Positions 8,377 to 16,033 of a stretch of 64,000 nucleotides of DNA are shown here, one piece after another; within the stretch, counting starts at the first letter, position 1; each line of letters starts with the position of its first letter. Source of the DNA: JAOAFZ01 sp964412815 (GTDB lineage Bacteria; Patescibacteriota; Microgenomatia; UBA1406; GWC2-37-13). The stretch is from NCBI GenBank assembly GCA_964412815.1, contig CAYPQF010000032.1, positions 1 through 64,000 on the forward strand, read 5' to 3'. Both the position numbers and the translations under genes were made by a program. The notes under the pieces are model-generated. The model was given only the letters and a program-made list of their open reading frames with translations, had not been told where the DNA came from and ran no database searches.

Positions 8377-8403
8377 GAGAAATCAAGAACTTCTTGATTT
8401 CTC
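8377..8403 (-). terminator. Perfect 13-bp hairpin at the end of the 8383-8592 gene
   Basis: GAGAAATCAAGAA and its exact complement are separated by one base and include the stop codon of the 69-residue gene. It lies just upstream of the terminase promoter, so it probably ends or processes the upstream transcript, although no U tract follows. Confidence 0.5.
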
Positions 8404-8592
8404 ATCGATCCATGCATCGATTTCTTCGGAAGCTTGCCGCCAGTTCTGGCAATAAATTTTTTCTTGGTCGGGCGCTTCCAGAACAAACATCCACCAAAAT
8501 TCATCCGCGTGTCCATCGGACGGAATAAAATCCGCACCATCGATAACTTTCCAGCCGTCAGGAAGATTGTCTTCCGAATATTTAGAAAGCAA
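8383..8592 (-). CDS. Small acidic protein, unknown
   Basis: 69 residues from a TTG at 8592 with a good AAGGGG ribosome site six bases upstream, overlapping the end of the C39 peptidase gene by 11 bases. Aromatic and acidic (HADEFWWMFVLEAPDQEKIY). A longer in-frame version reaching 8730 would overlap the peptidase gene by 149 bases and is unlikely. No family recognised. Confidence 0.55.
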   Translation of the reverse strand: MLSKYSEDNLPDGWKVIDGADFIPSDGHADEFWWMFVLEAPDQEKIYCQNWRQASEEIDAWIDEKSRSS

Positions 8593-9388
8593 AACGCACC
8601 CCTTGATTTGGGCTATTGCCAGCCATACCGAGAGTGTCACTAATTGCAAGATTATATTGGTCAATAGGAATACGGATATATCCCTTGTCGTCGGGATCAT
8701 GGGCAATGATGTAACCAAAGTTATCCTCATCTAACTCCGTAATCCCAATCGGCAGGATATAATGCCCGCCGCGAACAGACTGGTGGCGACGATTTTTAAT
8801 GTGACCATAAGCGATCAGAGAGATCGACGGTCGGCCTGCTTCAAGCTCTTTAATTACGAAATCGAGCGTATACTTGCCGATTGTTACAACCTCAGCTTTA
8901 ACGCCGAGCATCTGCGAGAGCGTCACTAGCTGGCTAGGCGTTGTCGTGTCAGTTCGAGCCAGTCCAAGCAGCCGACAGCAAACGTCGATGGTAAGCCGCA
9001 AAGGATAATCAGGAATACCACGAAGGAATCGATCAAGTCCGATGACGCTTCGCACACAAGCAGGCCCGCAGTCGTTGGTGTAGAGCAGGGACGATTGAGA
9101 ATTCTGATTAAAGTAAGGAACGTTTTCAATGAGAATACGGGTTTTATATTCTCGTCCAGCCATTTTGTAAGCGAAAACATCTTCTCTTGCCCATCCGATC
9201 ATGCCGTCTTTACGAACCGGATACCACCATTTCGCTGCCGGAAGGTCATATTCACGGGCATCGAAATCGACTTCCATCTGTGTCGGCGGCACGATCCGAA
9301 TAACGATATTTGATTTAATGGTAGGCGCTGCCCGCACATTAAAAACTGTACCGGGCAGAACGTCCACCGCAGTCCATTTATTTGCCAT
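8582..9388 (-). CDS. SH3b plus C39-family cysteine peptidase, probable cell-wall lytic enzyme
   Basis: 268 residues. Residues about 8-75 form an SH3b domain (GTVFNVRAAPTIKSNIVIRI, then WWYPVRKDGMIGWARED). Residues about 88-265 are a C39/papain-like peptidase: ENVPYFNQNSQ, then TNDCGPACVRSVIGL with the nucleophile Cys, later GGHYILPIGI with the catalytic His and AHDPDDKGYIRIP with the Asp. C39_2 domains cleave peptides, here probably peptidoglycan stems or a wall protein, with SH3b for binding. Likely endolysin or virion-associated lysin. Confidence 0.75.
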   Translation of the reverse strand: MANKWTAVDVLPGTVFNVRAAPTIKSNIVIRIVPPTQMEVDFDAREYDLPAAKWWYPVRKDGMIGWAREDVFAYKMAGREYKTRILIENVPYFNQNSQSSLLYTNDCGPACVRSVIGLDRFLRGIPDYPLRLTIDVCCRLLGLARTDTTTPSQLVTLSQMLGVKAEVVTIGKYTLDFVIKELEAGRPSISLIAYGHIKNRRHQSVRGGHYILPIGITELDEDNFGYIIAHDPDDKGYIRIPIDQYNLAISDTLGMAGNSPNQGVRFAF

Positions 9389-9389
9389 A

Positions 9390-9854
9390 TTAACTCATCA
9401 ATAAATGCTCGACGCGCTGCCGCGTGAGCCTGTCAAAGTACATTTTGTATTTATTTTTATTGTACCAAGCGATTGTATCAGGAAAGCCAAGGGCTTTGCC
9501 TGCACCGCGCCAGTCTGCGATCATCTCGCGGATGTGGCGCTCTGGCATCGTTAGCGGCTTGACATCGCCGCCGTCCATCACAATGACCCATGCCTGCCAG
9601 TGGTGCTTATTGCGTTTCTGATGCGCAAGCCACGCATAGTCATAGTTTGGATGCGGTGAACTTTCATCGCTCTGACGGGCTGTGCCGTCTTCGTTATAGA
9701 ACGTGTTGGCATAAGCGATCCACATCCAAGGCAAGAGTTTGTCCCAATCGTGAATGAGTGCCGCTAGTAGCGGCACTCCGAGCTTTAAGCTCTCACGAAA
9801 GACGAAGTATTTGTGGCGAAGTAGATACCGACCGTAGCTAATATGTCGTCGCAT
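9390..9854 (-). CDS. DUF5662-like protein
   Basis: 154 residues from the ATG at 9854, which overlaps the upstream stop (TAATG). It contains LIHDWDKLLPWMW, NYDYAWLAHQKRNKHHWQAW and MPERHIREMIADWRGAGKAL. The HDWDK and HxxxNxHHW pattern is that of the DUF5662 family, common in phages and with HD-like metal-binding spacing. The biochemical role is unknown. Confidence 0.7.
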   Translation of the reverse strand: MRRHISYGRYLLRHKYFVFRESLKLGVPLLAALIHDWDKLLPWMWIAYANTFYNEDGTARQSDESSPHPNYDYAWLAHQKRNKHHWQAWVIVMDGGDVKPLTMPERHIREMIADWRGAGKALGFPDTIAWYNKNKYKMYFDRLTRQRVEHLLMS

Positions 9855-10393
9855 TAATACCAAGCCCACGTTTTAACATCGCCTATCCACGTACGAGAAG
9901 CCTTCGTCGGCTCGGTCTTTGTTGAAGAAGCGGAGACTTCTTTTGTCGTCAGGTTGGCAAGCTGATTACGCAGCCACTCATTCTCGCGCCAGAGTTCTTC
10001 GGCAAGACGTTCGTAGAGATTAATTACCAATAGCATTTTATCGCGGGCAGGCTCATCGCCAAAACCGCGATCATAGTAGCTGCGGATCATGCGAAGCGCC
10101 TCTAATGCAGGTGCGGCAAGAAAGTCAGAAATTTCTTGAGCGACAATATTGGGCCGTCCAAGTTCAGGCTGTGCATCAGCGCGTCCCATCTGAACAGCGA
10201 CATTAGCTTCTTCAGTTTGAGCGACAGGAAACTCAATATCGAGCGAATTGATCTCATCGCCTATTGAGTTCTTAAGCGGCGGGTGAAAAGCGATATGATA
10301 GACCGACACATCGCTTCCGTCAGGGAGTTTGTCGATAATTTCCGATAGTTCAAAAGATTGCAATAGGCCGATATTGTCTGAATCAGTTGGCAT
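9854..10393 (-). CDS. Unknown protein
   Basis: 179 residues from the ATG at 10393, preceded by AAGGTG. Acidic N-terminal half, a helical middle (EISDFLAAPALEALRMIRSY) and a leucine-rich helix (LYERLAEELWRENEWLRNQL) that may form a coiled coil. First gene behind the promoter at 10432-10460. Family not recognised. Confidence 0.7.
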   Translation of the reverse strand: MPTDSDNIGLLQSFELSEIIDKLPDGSDVSVYHIAFHPPLKNSIGDEINSLDIEFPVAQTEEANVAVQMGRADAQPELGRPNIVAQEISDFLAAPALEALRMIRSYYDRGFGDEPARDKMLLVINLYERLAEELWRENEWLRNQLANLTTKEVSASSTKTEPTKASRTWIGDVKTWAWY

Positions 10394-10431
10394 CGTGAAG
10401 AACACACCTTTTTGATTAGCTCATTTATTTC

Positions 10432-10460
10432 ATTATAAACGAAAATTAAAAATAAATCAA
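10432..10460 (-). promoter_or_regulatory. Leftward sigma70-like promoter
   Basis: Minus strand: TTGATT (10460-10455), 17-base spacer, TATAAT (10437-10432), a perfect -10. It drives the 10393 gene and the lysin operon behind it, and overlaps the hairpin at 10441-10483. Confidence 0.65.
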
Positions 10461-10483
10461 GTATTAGTTTATTTTTAATTTTC
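10441..10483 (-). terminator. AT-rich 16-bp hairpin
   Basis: A 16-bp perfect inverted repeat (GAAAATTAAAAATAAA and its complement) with an 11-base loop. It includes the stop of the 10475 gene and overlaps the promoter at 10432-10460. The stem itself gives U-rich runs, so it may terminate the upstream transcript just before the new promoter fires. Confidence 0.55.
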
Positions 10484-10810
10484 AGCTTTCTTTCGAGGCG
10501 TTTTTTCGGATTTTTCAACAGCTTTTTCGTCTACGTCTTTGTCTTTTGAATTGGTCTGCGCTTTCTGATATTCACGGAAGAAAGGAGCAAACGTCTCTTG
10601 GCTTTCGACCGCTTTCATGAAGCGTTCGGTGATCTCGTCTTCCTGCTTGTCGTGAAGCTCAATCAGTTCAAGAAAAGCGCGGTAGACAGCATAAACATCA
10701 TCAACGTCCAAACCAACATCATATGGATCGCCTGTGAGTTCCTGCCGACGGAAGTTATTCAGTTCGCGCTGAACGGGCTTGGGCAATGTATCGAATGTTT
10801 TCTTAGCCAT
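10475..10810 (-). CDS. Small charged helical protein
   Basis: 111 residues, mostly helical and highly charged, with a Lys/Glu-rich tail (DEKAVEKSEKTPRKKAEN). A middle acidic segment (GDPYDVGLDVDDVYAVYRAF) could be a protein-interaction helix. The start overlaps the upstream stop at 10810. Size and charge would fit a scaffold-like or chaperone protein, but nothing specific supports that. Confidence 0.65.
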   Translation of the reverse strand: MAKKTFDTLPKPVQRELNNFRRQELTGDPYDVGLDVDDVYAVYRAFLELIELHDKQEDEITERFMKAVESQETFAPFFREYQKAQTNSKDKDVDEKAVEKSEKTPRKKAEN

Positions 10811-11226
10811 TACTCATTATCCTTTAATCTTTTACTAATAAAGCGTCTAAAGCGGGGCGGTATCCAGCCATTGCGATACGCTAGGTCTGAATACGCCGCC
10901 GCAAAGAACCTACCATCTGCCGAACGCCAAAAGGTGTTGTGTTTCGACGTTAATGGCAGCGTCCGAGCAACCCACTCGATGCCGAGTTTTGTTGCAACTT
11001 CGTTATAGTCTTCTTCTTTAAGCGACGTTTCAGCGCGACAGCGACACGGCTGAGGGGCGAATTGGATCGAATGAAGCGATTTAACGAGTTCTCTAGCACA
11101 GTGTCGGCATTTCCATCGTGTCGCTTTACGCGTAGTGGATGGCGGCACAGCACCGCCCAGATACTCTAAACCGTATTCATTCCCAATCCGAACATAGTCC
11201 TGATAGGTGAATGAAGGTCGTCCCAT
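10810..11226 (-). CDS. Zinc-ribbon repeat protein
   Basis: 138 residues with two copies of a module (about 7-62 and 70-125) of the form YxxxxxxxGLEYLGG...T..TRWKC: the first has CRHCARE and PCRC as four zinc ligands, the second keeps the fold pattern (YNEVATKLGIEWVARTLPLT) but has lost the cysteines. Similar repeats occur in phage and plasmid zinc-ribbon proteins of unknown role. Overlapping stop/start codons on both sides. Confidence 0.65.
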   Translation of the reverse strand: MGRPSFTYQDYVRIGNEYGLEYLGGAVPPSTTRKATRWKCRHCARELVKSLHSIQFAPQPCRCRAETSLKEEDYNEVATKLGIEWVARTLPLTSKHNTFWRSADGRFFAAAYSDLAYRNGWIPPRFRRFISKRLKDNE

Positions 11227-11417
11227 TATTTAAACCATCTTAAACGTGTCTTATAACGTCCACAATGACGCAGATGAAACTGCAAAGCATAATCTGAATA
11301 AAATGAACTATAGCAAAACGGACAGCGGTGGAAATTGTCGCCTACAGCGACGTTCTTATTGGCTGTTCGTCTGCTCCACCAGTTAGCCCATTGCAGGAAA
11401 TCATTATAGTAGCTCAT
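11226..11417 (-). CDS. Small C2H2/C2HC zinc-finger protein
   Basis: 63 residues from the ATG at 11417, which overlaps the upstream stop as ATGA. It holds one classic finger, CPFCYSSFYSDYALQFHLRH followed by Cys, with spacing C-x2-C-x12-H-x3-H/C. Possibly DNA-, RNA- or protein-binding. Confidence 0.7.
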   Translation of the reverse strand: MSYYNDFLQWANWWSRRTANKNVAVGDNFHRCPFCYSSFYSDYALQFHLRHCGRYKTRLRWFK

Positions 11418-11641
11418 AAATCGTAACTCTTGGCGCTCCAATATGCATCTGATAACTTTTCAAACATCTCGTAAAGCGCATCGCTATCAAGACGCCTCAA
11501 ATGATCATGAATTGTGTACGGGTCTGCCCACATCGATGACAAGCCCTCTAACTTATTTTCAAGCGACCTATAAATATCATCAAACGGCTCTATTGCATCG
11601 AACAATTCTTTAATAATTGAGTCTTTGGTTCTCTGCGTCAT
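11414..11641 (-). CDS. Small acidic helical protein
   Basis: 75 residues from the ATG at 11641, which overlaps the upstream small gene stop (ATGA). A TTG at 11671 in frame is an alternative with no better ribosome site. Helical and acidic (KELFDAIEPFDDIYRSLENK). Not recognised. Confidence 0.6.
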   Translation of the reverse strand: MTQRTKDSIIKELFDAIEPFDDIYRSLENKLEGLSSMWADPYTIHDHLRRLDSDALYEMFEKLSDAYWSAKSYDL

Positions 11642-11745
11642 TTCTTTTTGCGCTTTCGACTGTGCCGCCAATCAAGCAAATTTATCGTCAGATAGATTAT
11701 AAACGTCGCTAAAAGGATCGTTAGAATTCCAATAATCTCAACCAT
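11638..11745 (-). CDS. 35-residue single-pass membrane peptide
   Basis: MVEIIGILTILLATFIIYLT followed by a short loop and a very basic tail (RHSRKRKKK). The ATG at 11745 overlaps the upstream stop (TAATG) and its stop overlaps the next ATG (ATGA), so it lies in a coupled chain. Orientation by the positive-inside rule puts the tail in the cytoplasm. Possibly a lysis or host-membrane modulating peptide. Confidence 0.55.
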   Translation of the reverse strand: MVEIIGILTILLATFIIYLTINLLDWRHSRKRKKK

Positions 11746-11873
11746 TATTTTTTGTTCCGACCATTATGCCACTCAATAAACGTCACTATAACTAAGCTTA
11801 TAAACACCGTTATAAACAAAACTCCATAAGAGATAACAGCCATCTCTGTCAAGATGTTTGGAGAGATTCTCAT
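11745..11873 (-). CDS. 42-residue single-pass membrane peptide
   Basis: One membrane helix (SYGVLFITVFISLVIVTFIE) followed by a short polar tail (WHNGRNKK), the same plan as the next gene. ATG at 11873 or, in frame, 11843. First gene behind the leftward promoter at 11985-12013. Confidence 0.5.
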   Translation of the reverse strand: MRISPNILTEMAVISYGVLFITVFISLVIVTFIEWHNGRNKK

Positions 11874-11915
11874 CAAATTCTCATAATCCCACTAGACGAC
11901 CACACTTATAACAGA

Positions 11916-11955
11916 TTTAAAAACCACAACAAAATTCATCGCTGTGGTTTTTAAA
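11916..11955 (-). terminator. 13-bp hairpin between promoter and first leftward gene
   Basis: TTTAAAAACCACA (11916-11928) and TGTGGTTTTTAAA (11943-11955) pair perfectly. On the leftward transcript the stem ends in five U residues, so it could be an attenuator in the leader downstream of the 11985-12013 promoter. Confidence 0.5.
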
Positions 11956-11984
11956 CCTTCTCGTGGTTTACCTTATTTAACTCA

Positions 11985-12013
11985 ATAATACAACAGATTT
12001 TAAAATTTGTCAA
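11985..12013 (-). promoter_or_regulatory. Leftward sigma70-like promoter at the control region
   Basis: Minus strand: TTGACA (12013-12008), 17-base spacer, TATTAT (11990-11985). Starts the leftward operon at 11873. The leader carries the 11916-11955 hairpin. Confidence 0.7.
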
Positions 12014-12190
12014 TTACGAAAAATATTACATTTTGGATTTGGCAGATTAGCGCAAACATTCGTTTGCTGTATTATATGATATTATTATGAATCTATAATC
12101 GGAACTTGCCGGTTAACTGCCAGCAGGAAGACCCTATTTTCCCCTCGACACTAGACGATTTATTACAACGTTGAAGATAAAAAGATAGAC

Positions 12191-12243
12191 TTCACTTTCC
12201 AAGTTCTTTAAAATATATATATTTAAAGAACTTGGAAAGTGAA
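12191..12243. repeat. Large palindrome with 22-bp arms
   Basis: The arm TTCACTTTCCAAGTTCTTTA followed by AA (12191-12212) is exactly complementary to 12222-12243; the 9-base centre is alternating AT. It lies in the gene-free region and lacks a U tract, so it looks more like an origin, cruciform or processing site than a terminator. Confidence 0.8.
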
Positions 12244-12604
12244 ACGTATCTATTCGTATCTAATAACGTAATACTTTACGAGCTAATTTTCTAATCAAAC
12301 TTTAATCTGCGATTAATCTAAACACCCTTCGATGTTTAATTTAAGCGCCCCTATATCCACCTGCCAAAGCGCCGAAGGCGCGTTAATTCGCAGAATTAAC
12401 TTTAATTAGCCGATTTTTAATTACGACCAATATTACAATTACACCAATTAAGGACACTTATAGCTAAGTTATGGCGCGTAATTAGAGTCTGTTAAACTAG
12501 CGTCCAGCCGACCTTGTTACGAAGTTTTTATATATTTATAAAATATGTTTCGATAGTAAGTTTAATCTCAGTTAAAACTTTGTTTAATCGATGTTTAAGA
12601 TATG

Positions 12605-12622
12605 TTTTAGATGCGCCTAAAA
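12605..12622. promoter_or_regulatory. Operator-like dyad TTTTAGATGCGCCTAAAA
   Basis: TTTTAG and CTAAAA flank a GC-rich centre in near-perfect symmetry. Seventeen bases of it recur at 15268-15284 just upstream of the first small-gene operon; a degenerate form (TTTAAGGTGCGTTTAAA) follows within about 40 bases. Confidence 0.5.
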
Positions 12623-12763
12623 GATATGTTAGATCGATGTTTAAGGTGCGTTTAAAAATATGTTTAGACAATGTTTTTAGATATGTTTAAAATTATTTTT
12701 AGCTACGTTTAAACGACGAAATATGCAATACCTAAACATAGTTTTAGTTTAGTCTAAACAATG

Positions 12764-12777
12764 TGAGCAATTGCTCA
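12764..12777. repeat. Palindrome TGAGCAATTGCTCA
   Basis: Perfect 14-bp palindrome. The same core forms the stem of the terminator at 15224-15251. Confidence 0.6.
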
Positions 12778-12809
12778 TATATGAGTATTCACACATATGT
12801 CTATACGCT

Positions 12810-12831
12810 TATATAACCATATGGTTATATA
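12810..12831. repeat. Perfect 22-bp AT-rich palindrome
   Basis: Centre ACCATATGGT with TATATA on both sides, symmetric over 22 bp without a loop. Such short-centre palindromes are protein-binding sites more often than RNA hairpins. Confidence 0.6.
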
Positions 12832-13254
12832 CAGCTCCGCTGCTTAGAACATACGTGCTACTACGCCAATAGTTAAGCTAGACCGATTGTGAAAAGTTTC
12901 CTTAATTGATCCTTTACGCACCATGCGTCCCTTCCCGTGAGACAATACTCATGAGGGTGGAACACCCCTCACCAACGGCTTGCCCGTCGGCTGAACCTTA
13001 AAAATCGGGATCGGTGGACTCGGTCTAAAGTTTCCCCTCACTGAGGGGGATGCACGCTTAGACGGTTTTTCTCTCATTGAGAGGGGAACACGGGAAAACT
13101 ATCCTAAAAGCGCGGTTTTCTCTCGTAAATGCGGTTTGGCGCGTGTTCCATTGTGCCATGCGGTATCTGAGGGGGATCGCAATCAATCCTAGGCAATTTC
13201 GGACATTTGTCCGTTTGCAAACTCGTATCTGATCACATCTGAAAGGTCAATATC

Positions 13255-13857
13255 GTGTCTAAGGCTATGTTTCTTTCATCCGCAATCAAGACTCTGACTA
13301 AGCCAGTGGAGTCAACACTCAAACTTGAGAACGCCGTTTTGACGGTCGGACTCGTCGGGAATCTCGCTAAATCGTCCGATACACTCCGAGTCCTTGCGAT
13401 GGACTCGGACGGCATGACGCAATCGGCGCAGTATGTTGATCCTGAAAACGTCGGCGCTACCGCGCAACTTGTGGCGAAATTTACTGCTATCCACACGGGG
13501 GAAGTTGATGCAAGCGGAGTCCAAAATGCAGGACTCCGGTATCTTCTCTCTAATCAGGGAGAAAAGACTGTGCGTAAATCGGTAATGGTGAGCTTTACCG
13601 TTACCCTCACCCCCGACGGGAAAGCCATTCAACCGAACACCGGAATCGCGGTTCACCACATTGTAAGCGTGAAAACAAAGCGCAACAATGAAACGAAAGA
13701 CACATATGTGTCTGAAACATCCGTTGAAAGTCTTTCCGCCTTACAGGAAAGACTCGGCATTGAAGACTCCGCGCTGGTGCTTGATGCTGGCAAGGAAATT
13801 TTCAAGGCTTTGCAGAAGAGTCTGAAACAAGCAGTTAAGGAATCGGAAAGCAAGTAA
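13255..13857 (+). CDS. Unknown protein, first rightward gene
   Basis: 200 residues from a GTG with AAAGG upstream. Beta-rich N-terminal two thirds (TLKLENAVLTVGLVGNLAKS, MVSFTVTLTPDG) and a C-terminal helix (KEIFKALQKSLKQAVKESES). It directly follows the control region and is closed by its own terminator at 13891-13917, so it is a monocistronic gene, probably early and abundant. No family recognised. Confidence 0.75.
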   Translation: MSKAMFLSSAIKTLTKPVESTLKLENAVLTVGLVGNLAKSSDTLRVLAMDSDGMTQSAQYVDPENVGATAQLVAKFTAIHTGEVDASGVQNAGLRYLLSNQGEKTVRKSVMVSFTVTLTPDGKAIQPNTGIAVHHIVSVKTKRNNETKDTYVSETSVESLSALQERLGIEDSALVLDAGKEIFKALQKSLKQAVKESESK

Positions 13858-13890
13858 CAAGCTTTCCACAAACAACTGAATAGCTTTTAC

Positions 13891-13917
13891 GCCCTATGCT
13901 CAAACTGAGCATAGGGC
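13891..13917 (+). terminator. Intrinsic terminator after the 13255 gene
   Basis: GCCCTATGCTCA and TGAGCATAGGGC form a perfect 12-bp stem with a 3-base loop, followed by TAATTT. Confidence 0.75.
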
Positions 13918-14057
13918 TAATTTGATTCTAGCTCTAATCGCATTTTCCCCGCCAGCGCGACTACGCCGCTAATAGGCTAGTCAGCACTTCGCTAATAGCA
14001 GGCTTAACCGCCTGCGAGTCTCCCAAAATCCGGTATCTTCAAAACAGGTGAGTAACA

Positions 14058-15206
14058 ATGCCTAAAGACAGCGCTAATAACCCTAGTTGGCTTGATAAAA
14101 CTGAGCCAATTGAGCGGAATCCACATTCTCCAAAACCTGAGCGAAAAACCCCTGAGCTAAAAGAACACAGGGGCAAAGATGAGGTACTGAGATTCTTAGA
14201 CGGTAAAGTACCGCTAAGAATCCATGAAGTTGAGCGGCTAAACGTTAGAGACGAACGATACACTTACGTCTCTATTACCGATGTTCGTCCCGACTATGAT
14301 CTATCTAGCGAGTCTAAGTTAGCGACGTGGCGTAGACGGACTCGTTGGGGACAAGGCGGAACTTTTGGCAATCCTTTGGTTGCCCCAAAACCCAAAGCGA
14401 CTGATCGCGCCGCGCAAGATCGCCTGAAAGATTATAAAGGCGATAAAAAGCCGTCTCTCGTGCTAGAGGCGTTCTCAAACGTCGCTAAAACACGTTGGGA
14501 AATTTCCCTTGAAAATTTCGGCGGAATCACAATATCCGCTGTAGCGCGTAAAAAACGCGGCAAATGGTATGCCTTTGTAGGCTATCAAGACTCAGAGAGC
14601 TATCGAGTAATAGCTCATCTGATGTCGGCAGACTGTTCTAGCGCCGAACAAGCGTTCAATCGCCTGTTCCACGTAAAACGCTGGTTTTACGTAAACGGAC
14701 AATGGCACGATCTATTCATGCCTTATAAGTCTGTTTGCGTTACTGGCTTTGGACATAGGACGTTACCAAGCGACTATGTGTCATTCACATATCATAGGCA
14801 CGTCCCAAACTCCATGTTTGCATGGGAGTTTGAACGTCCAGAATTCGTGCCAGCTAAACAGTATGTTAGCCAACACATAACGTCGCTCAAAACGGTCTAT
14901 CATTTGTCTCCTACCATTAAGGAACAGTTGAGGCAAAAACCGATAACGGATCAAACTGTTGCCTATGGCGGCAAGGCAAAGGTTGAACTAACGTCCTATA
15001 TGGATGATCGTGATCTCATATTACCCGATAGAATCGCCGCTAAAGGCAACTATGAAATCGGTCAAACGGTCTATGTGTTGGATAAACACAACGTTAAGAT
15101 ACCGTATGTAGTCTATCGGCAGCTTAAGGATAAGGATAACAATCCGATTCCAGAAGCGTATGAACTACGCGACGTAAACAATAAGCGACTGACAACACTT
15201 CGCTAA
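14058..15206 (+). CDS. Unknown 382-residue protein
   Basis: An AGGTGAG ribosome site precedes the ATG. The first 45 residues are Pro/Glu/Lys-rich and disordered. The rest has mixed content, with KLATWRRRTRWGQGGTFGNP, a Trp/Tyr-rich middle (KRGKWYAFVGYQDSESY) and a C-terminal beta region (YEIGQTVYVLDKHNVKIPYV) that looks like a small barrel. Stand-alone gene between two terminators. No catalytic motif seen; location close to the control region suggests an early or replication-linked role. Confidence 0.75.
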   Translation: MPKDSANNPSWLDKTEPIERNPHSPKPERKTPELKEHRGKDEVLRFLDGKVPLRIHEVERLNVRDERYTYVSITDVRPDYDLSSESKLATWRRRTRWGQGGTFGNPLVAPKPKATDRAAQDRLKDYKGDKKPSLVLEAFSNVAKTRWEISLENFGGITISAVARKKRGKWYAFVGYQDSESYRVIAHLMSADCSSAEQAFNRLFHVKRWFYVNGQWHDLFMPYKSVCVTGFGHRTLPSDYVSFTYHRHVPNSMFAWEFERPEFVPAKQYVSQHITSLKTVYHLSPTIKEQLRQKPITDQTVAYGGKAKVELTSYMDDRDLILPDRIAAKGNYEIGQTVYVLDKHNVKIPYVVYRQLKDKDNNPIPEAYELRDVNNKRLTTLR

Positions 15207-15223
15207 CACACCATAAACACATC

Positions 15224-15251
15224 AAAAGGTGAGCAATTGCTCACCTTTTTT
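15224..15251 (+). terminator. Strong, symmetric terminator
   Basis: A 26-bp perfect palindrome built on AAAAGGTGAGCAA and its complement, ending in a T run; it can act in both directions. Its core repeats the palindrome at 12764-12777. Confidence 0.85.
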
Positions 15252-15267
15252 ATTGCCTAAAAACTTT

Positions 15268-15284
15268 TTTTAGATGCGCCTAAA
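15268..15284. promoter_or_regulatory. Second copy of the TTTTAGATGCGCCTAAA dyad
   Basis: Exact 17-base match to 12605-12621, located 18 bases upstream of the first gene of the small-gene operon and just after the terminator. Candidate operator for the early operon. Confidence 0.5.
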
Positions 15285-15301
15285 TTTTTGGAGGATTTGA
15301 A

Positions 15302-15532
15302 ATGCCTGAAAATCTCAACCCGCTTCAAATTGCTCTACTTGTCGGGCTTAGTGAAGGTCGCTTTAGCGACGTTGACGGCACGCTCTATTGGGACTTCGCC
15401 AAGTCAGATGACGCGATTGCGTTCTTTGAACTGTGCTATGAATACAAATGGTACATTGGTCTGTACCACTGGAATACGCGCCTTGTTTGGAATTGGCGCA
15501 TTGACAGTTTTTCGCCCCGTGATTTCCGCTAA
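15302..15532 (+). CDS. Small protein, unknown
   Basis: 76 residues, Trp/Tyr/Phe-rich (YKWYIGLYHWNTRLVWNW), with a GGAGG site seven bases before the ATG. First of a run of small, closely packed rightward genes. The next gene uses an almost identical leader (GGAGGATTTGAAATGCC). Confidence 0.7.
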   Translation: MPENLNPLQIALLVGLSEGRFSDVDGTLYWDFAKSDDAIAFFELCYEYKWYIGLYHWNTRLVWNWRIDSFSPRDFR

Positions 15533-15546
15533 TCGGAGGATTTGAA

Positions 15547-15834
15547 ATGCCCGTTGTCGTTTCAACCGACATCGCCAGCGCCCATATTTTCGCTTTACCG
15601 TCGGGTGTACATTTTTTGTACACGAAAGACTGGACGGAAGAAACGCTCAAAACGCTGGTTAAACATAAACCGTTTGAGCGTCAAATCCGTTTCGGTACGA
15701 TGCCTTCGGGCGCGGTTCTCATCACGCTATTACCGCGCATCGCTGTTGACGATTTAACAATCGGTCAACTCCTCTACCAACTTCGTTTAATCTGTGCTGA
15801 AGCAACTGCTGACCGGAGAAAAGAAAATGCCTAA
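15547..15834 (+). CDS. Small protein, unknown
   Basis: 95 residues with GGAGG upstream. Predicted alpha/beta: SAHIFALPSGVHFLYTKDWT, then a strand-loop-strand (RFGTMPSGAVLITLLPRIAV). Overlaps the next start by 8 bases. Not recognised. Confidence 0.7.
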   Translation: MPVVVSTDIASAHIFALPSGVHFLYTKDWTEETLKTLVKHKPFERQIRFGTMPSGAVLITLLPRIAVDDLTIGQLLYQLRLICAEATADRRKENA

Positions 15835-16033
15835 GAAATACCTGTTGTCGTATCCGACAACGATGATGATCGTCCTTGCGGATGACGAAAACGAAGCCCG
15901 TCACATCGCTGCGCAACAAACCGGAGAAGGCGTCTGGTTTGAACGAGATTGGGCGACTTGTGAACGTATCCAAGGCAATAAAAGCGTTTTCGCAACGCTG
16001 CAACTGCGTGAAAAGCCCAAGAAAGGTGTATAA
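15827..16033 (+). CDS. Small protein, unknown, related in pattern to the 20808 gene
   Basis: 68 residues; the ATG at 15827 has CGGAGA upstream. Beta-alpha pattern with TMMIVLADDENEARHIAAQQ then RDWATCERI. The frameshifted gene at 20808-21096 has a similar stretch (VIVLAETEEQARQAV), suggesting a small paralogous family. Confidence 0.7.
   Translation: MPKKYLLSYPTTMMIVLADDENEARHIAAQQTGEGVWFERDWATCERIQGNKSVFATLQLREKPKKGV

Larger units (their letters stand above)
12014..13254. other. Gene-free control region, candidate replication origin
   Basis: About 1.24 kb without a convincing gene between divergent transcription units. From left to right it holds a 22-bp-arm palindrome (12191-12243), an AT-rich stretch (about 12560-12760) with repeated GTTTA, ATATGTTTA and TTTAGA units, palindromes at 12764-12777 and 12810-12831, GC-rich hairpins (about 12950-12975 and 13034-13075) and a CGGACA-TT-TGTCCG dyad near 13200. 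AT-rich iterons next to strong palindromes at a divergence point are typical of phage origins; this is inference. Confidence 0.6.

Noticed and set aside
8593..8730. N-terminal extension of the 69-residue gene
   Set aside because: It would overlap the C39 peptidase gene, while a TTG at 8592 has a good site.
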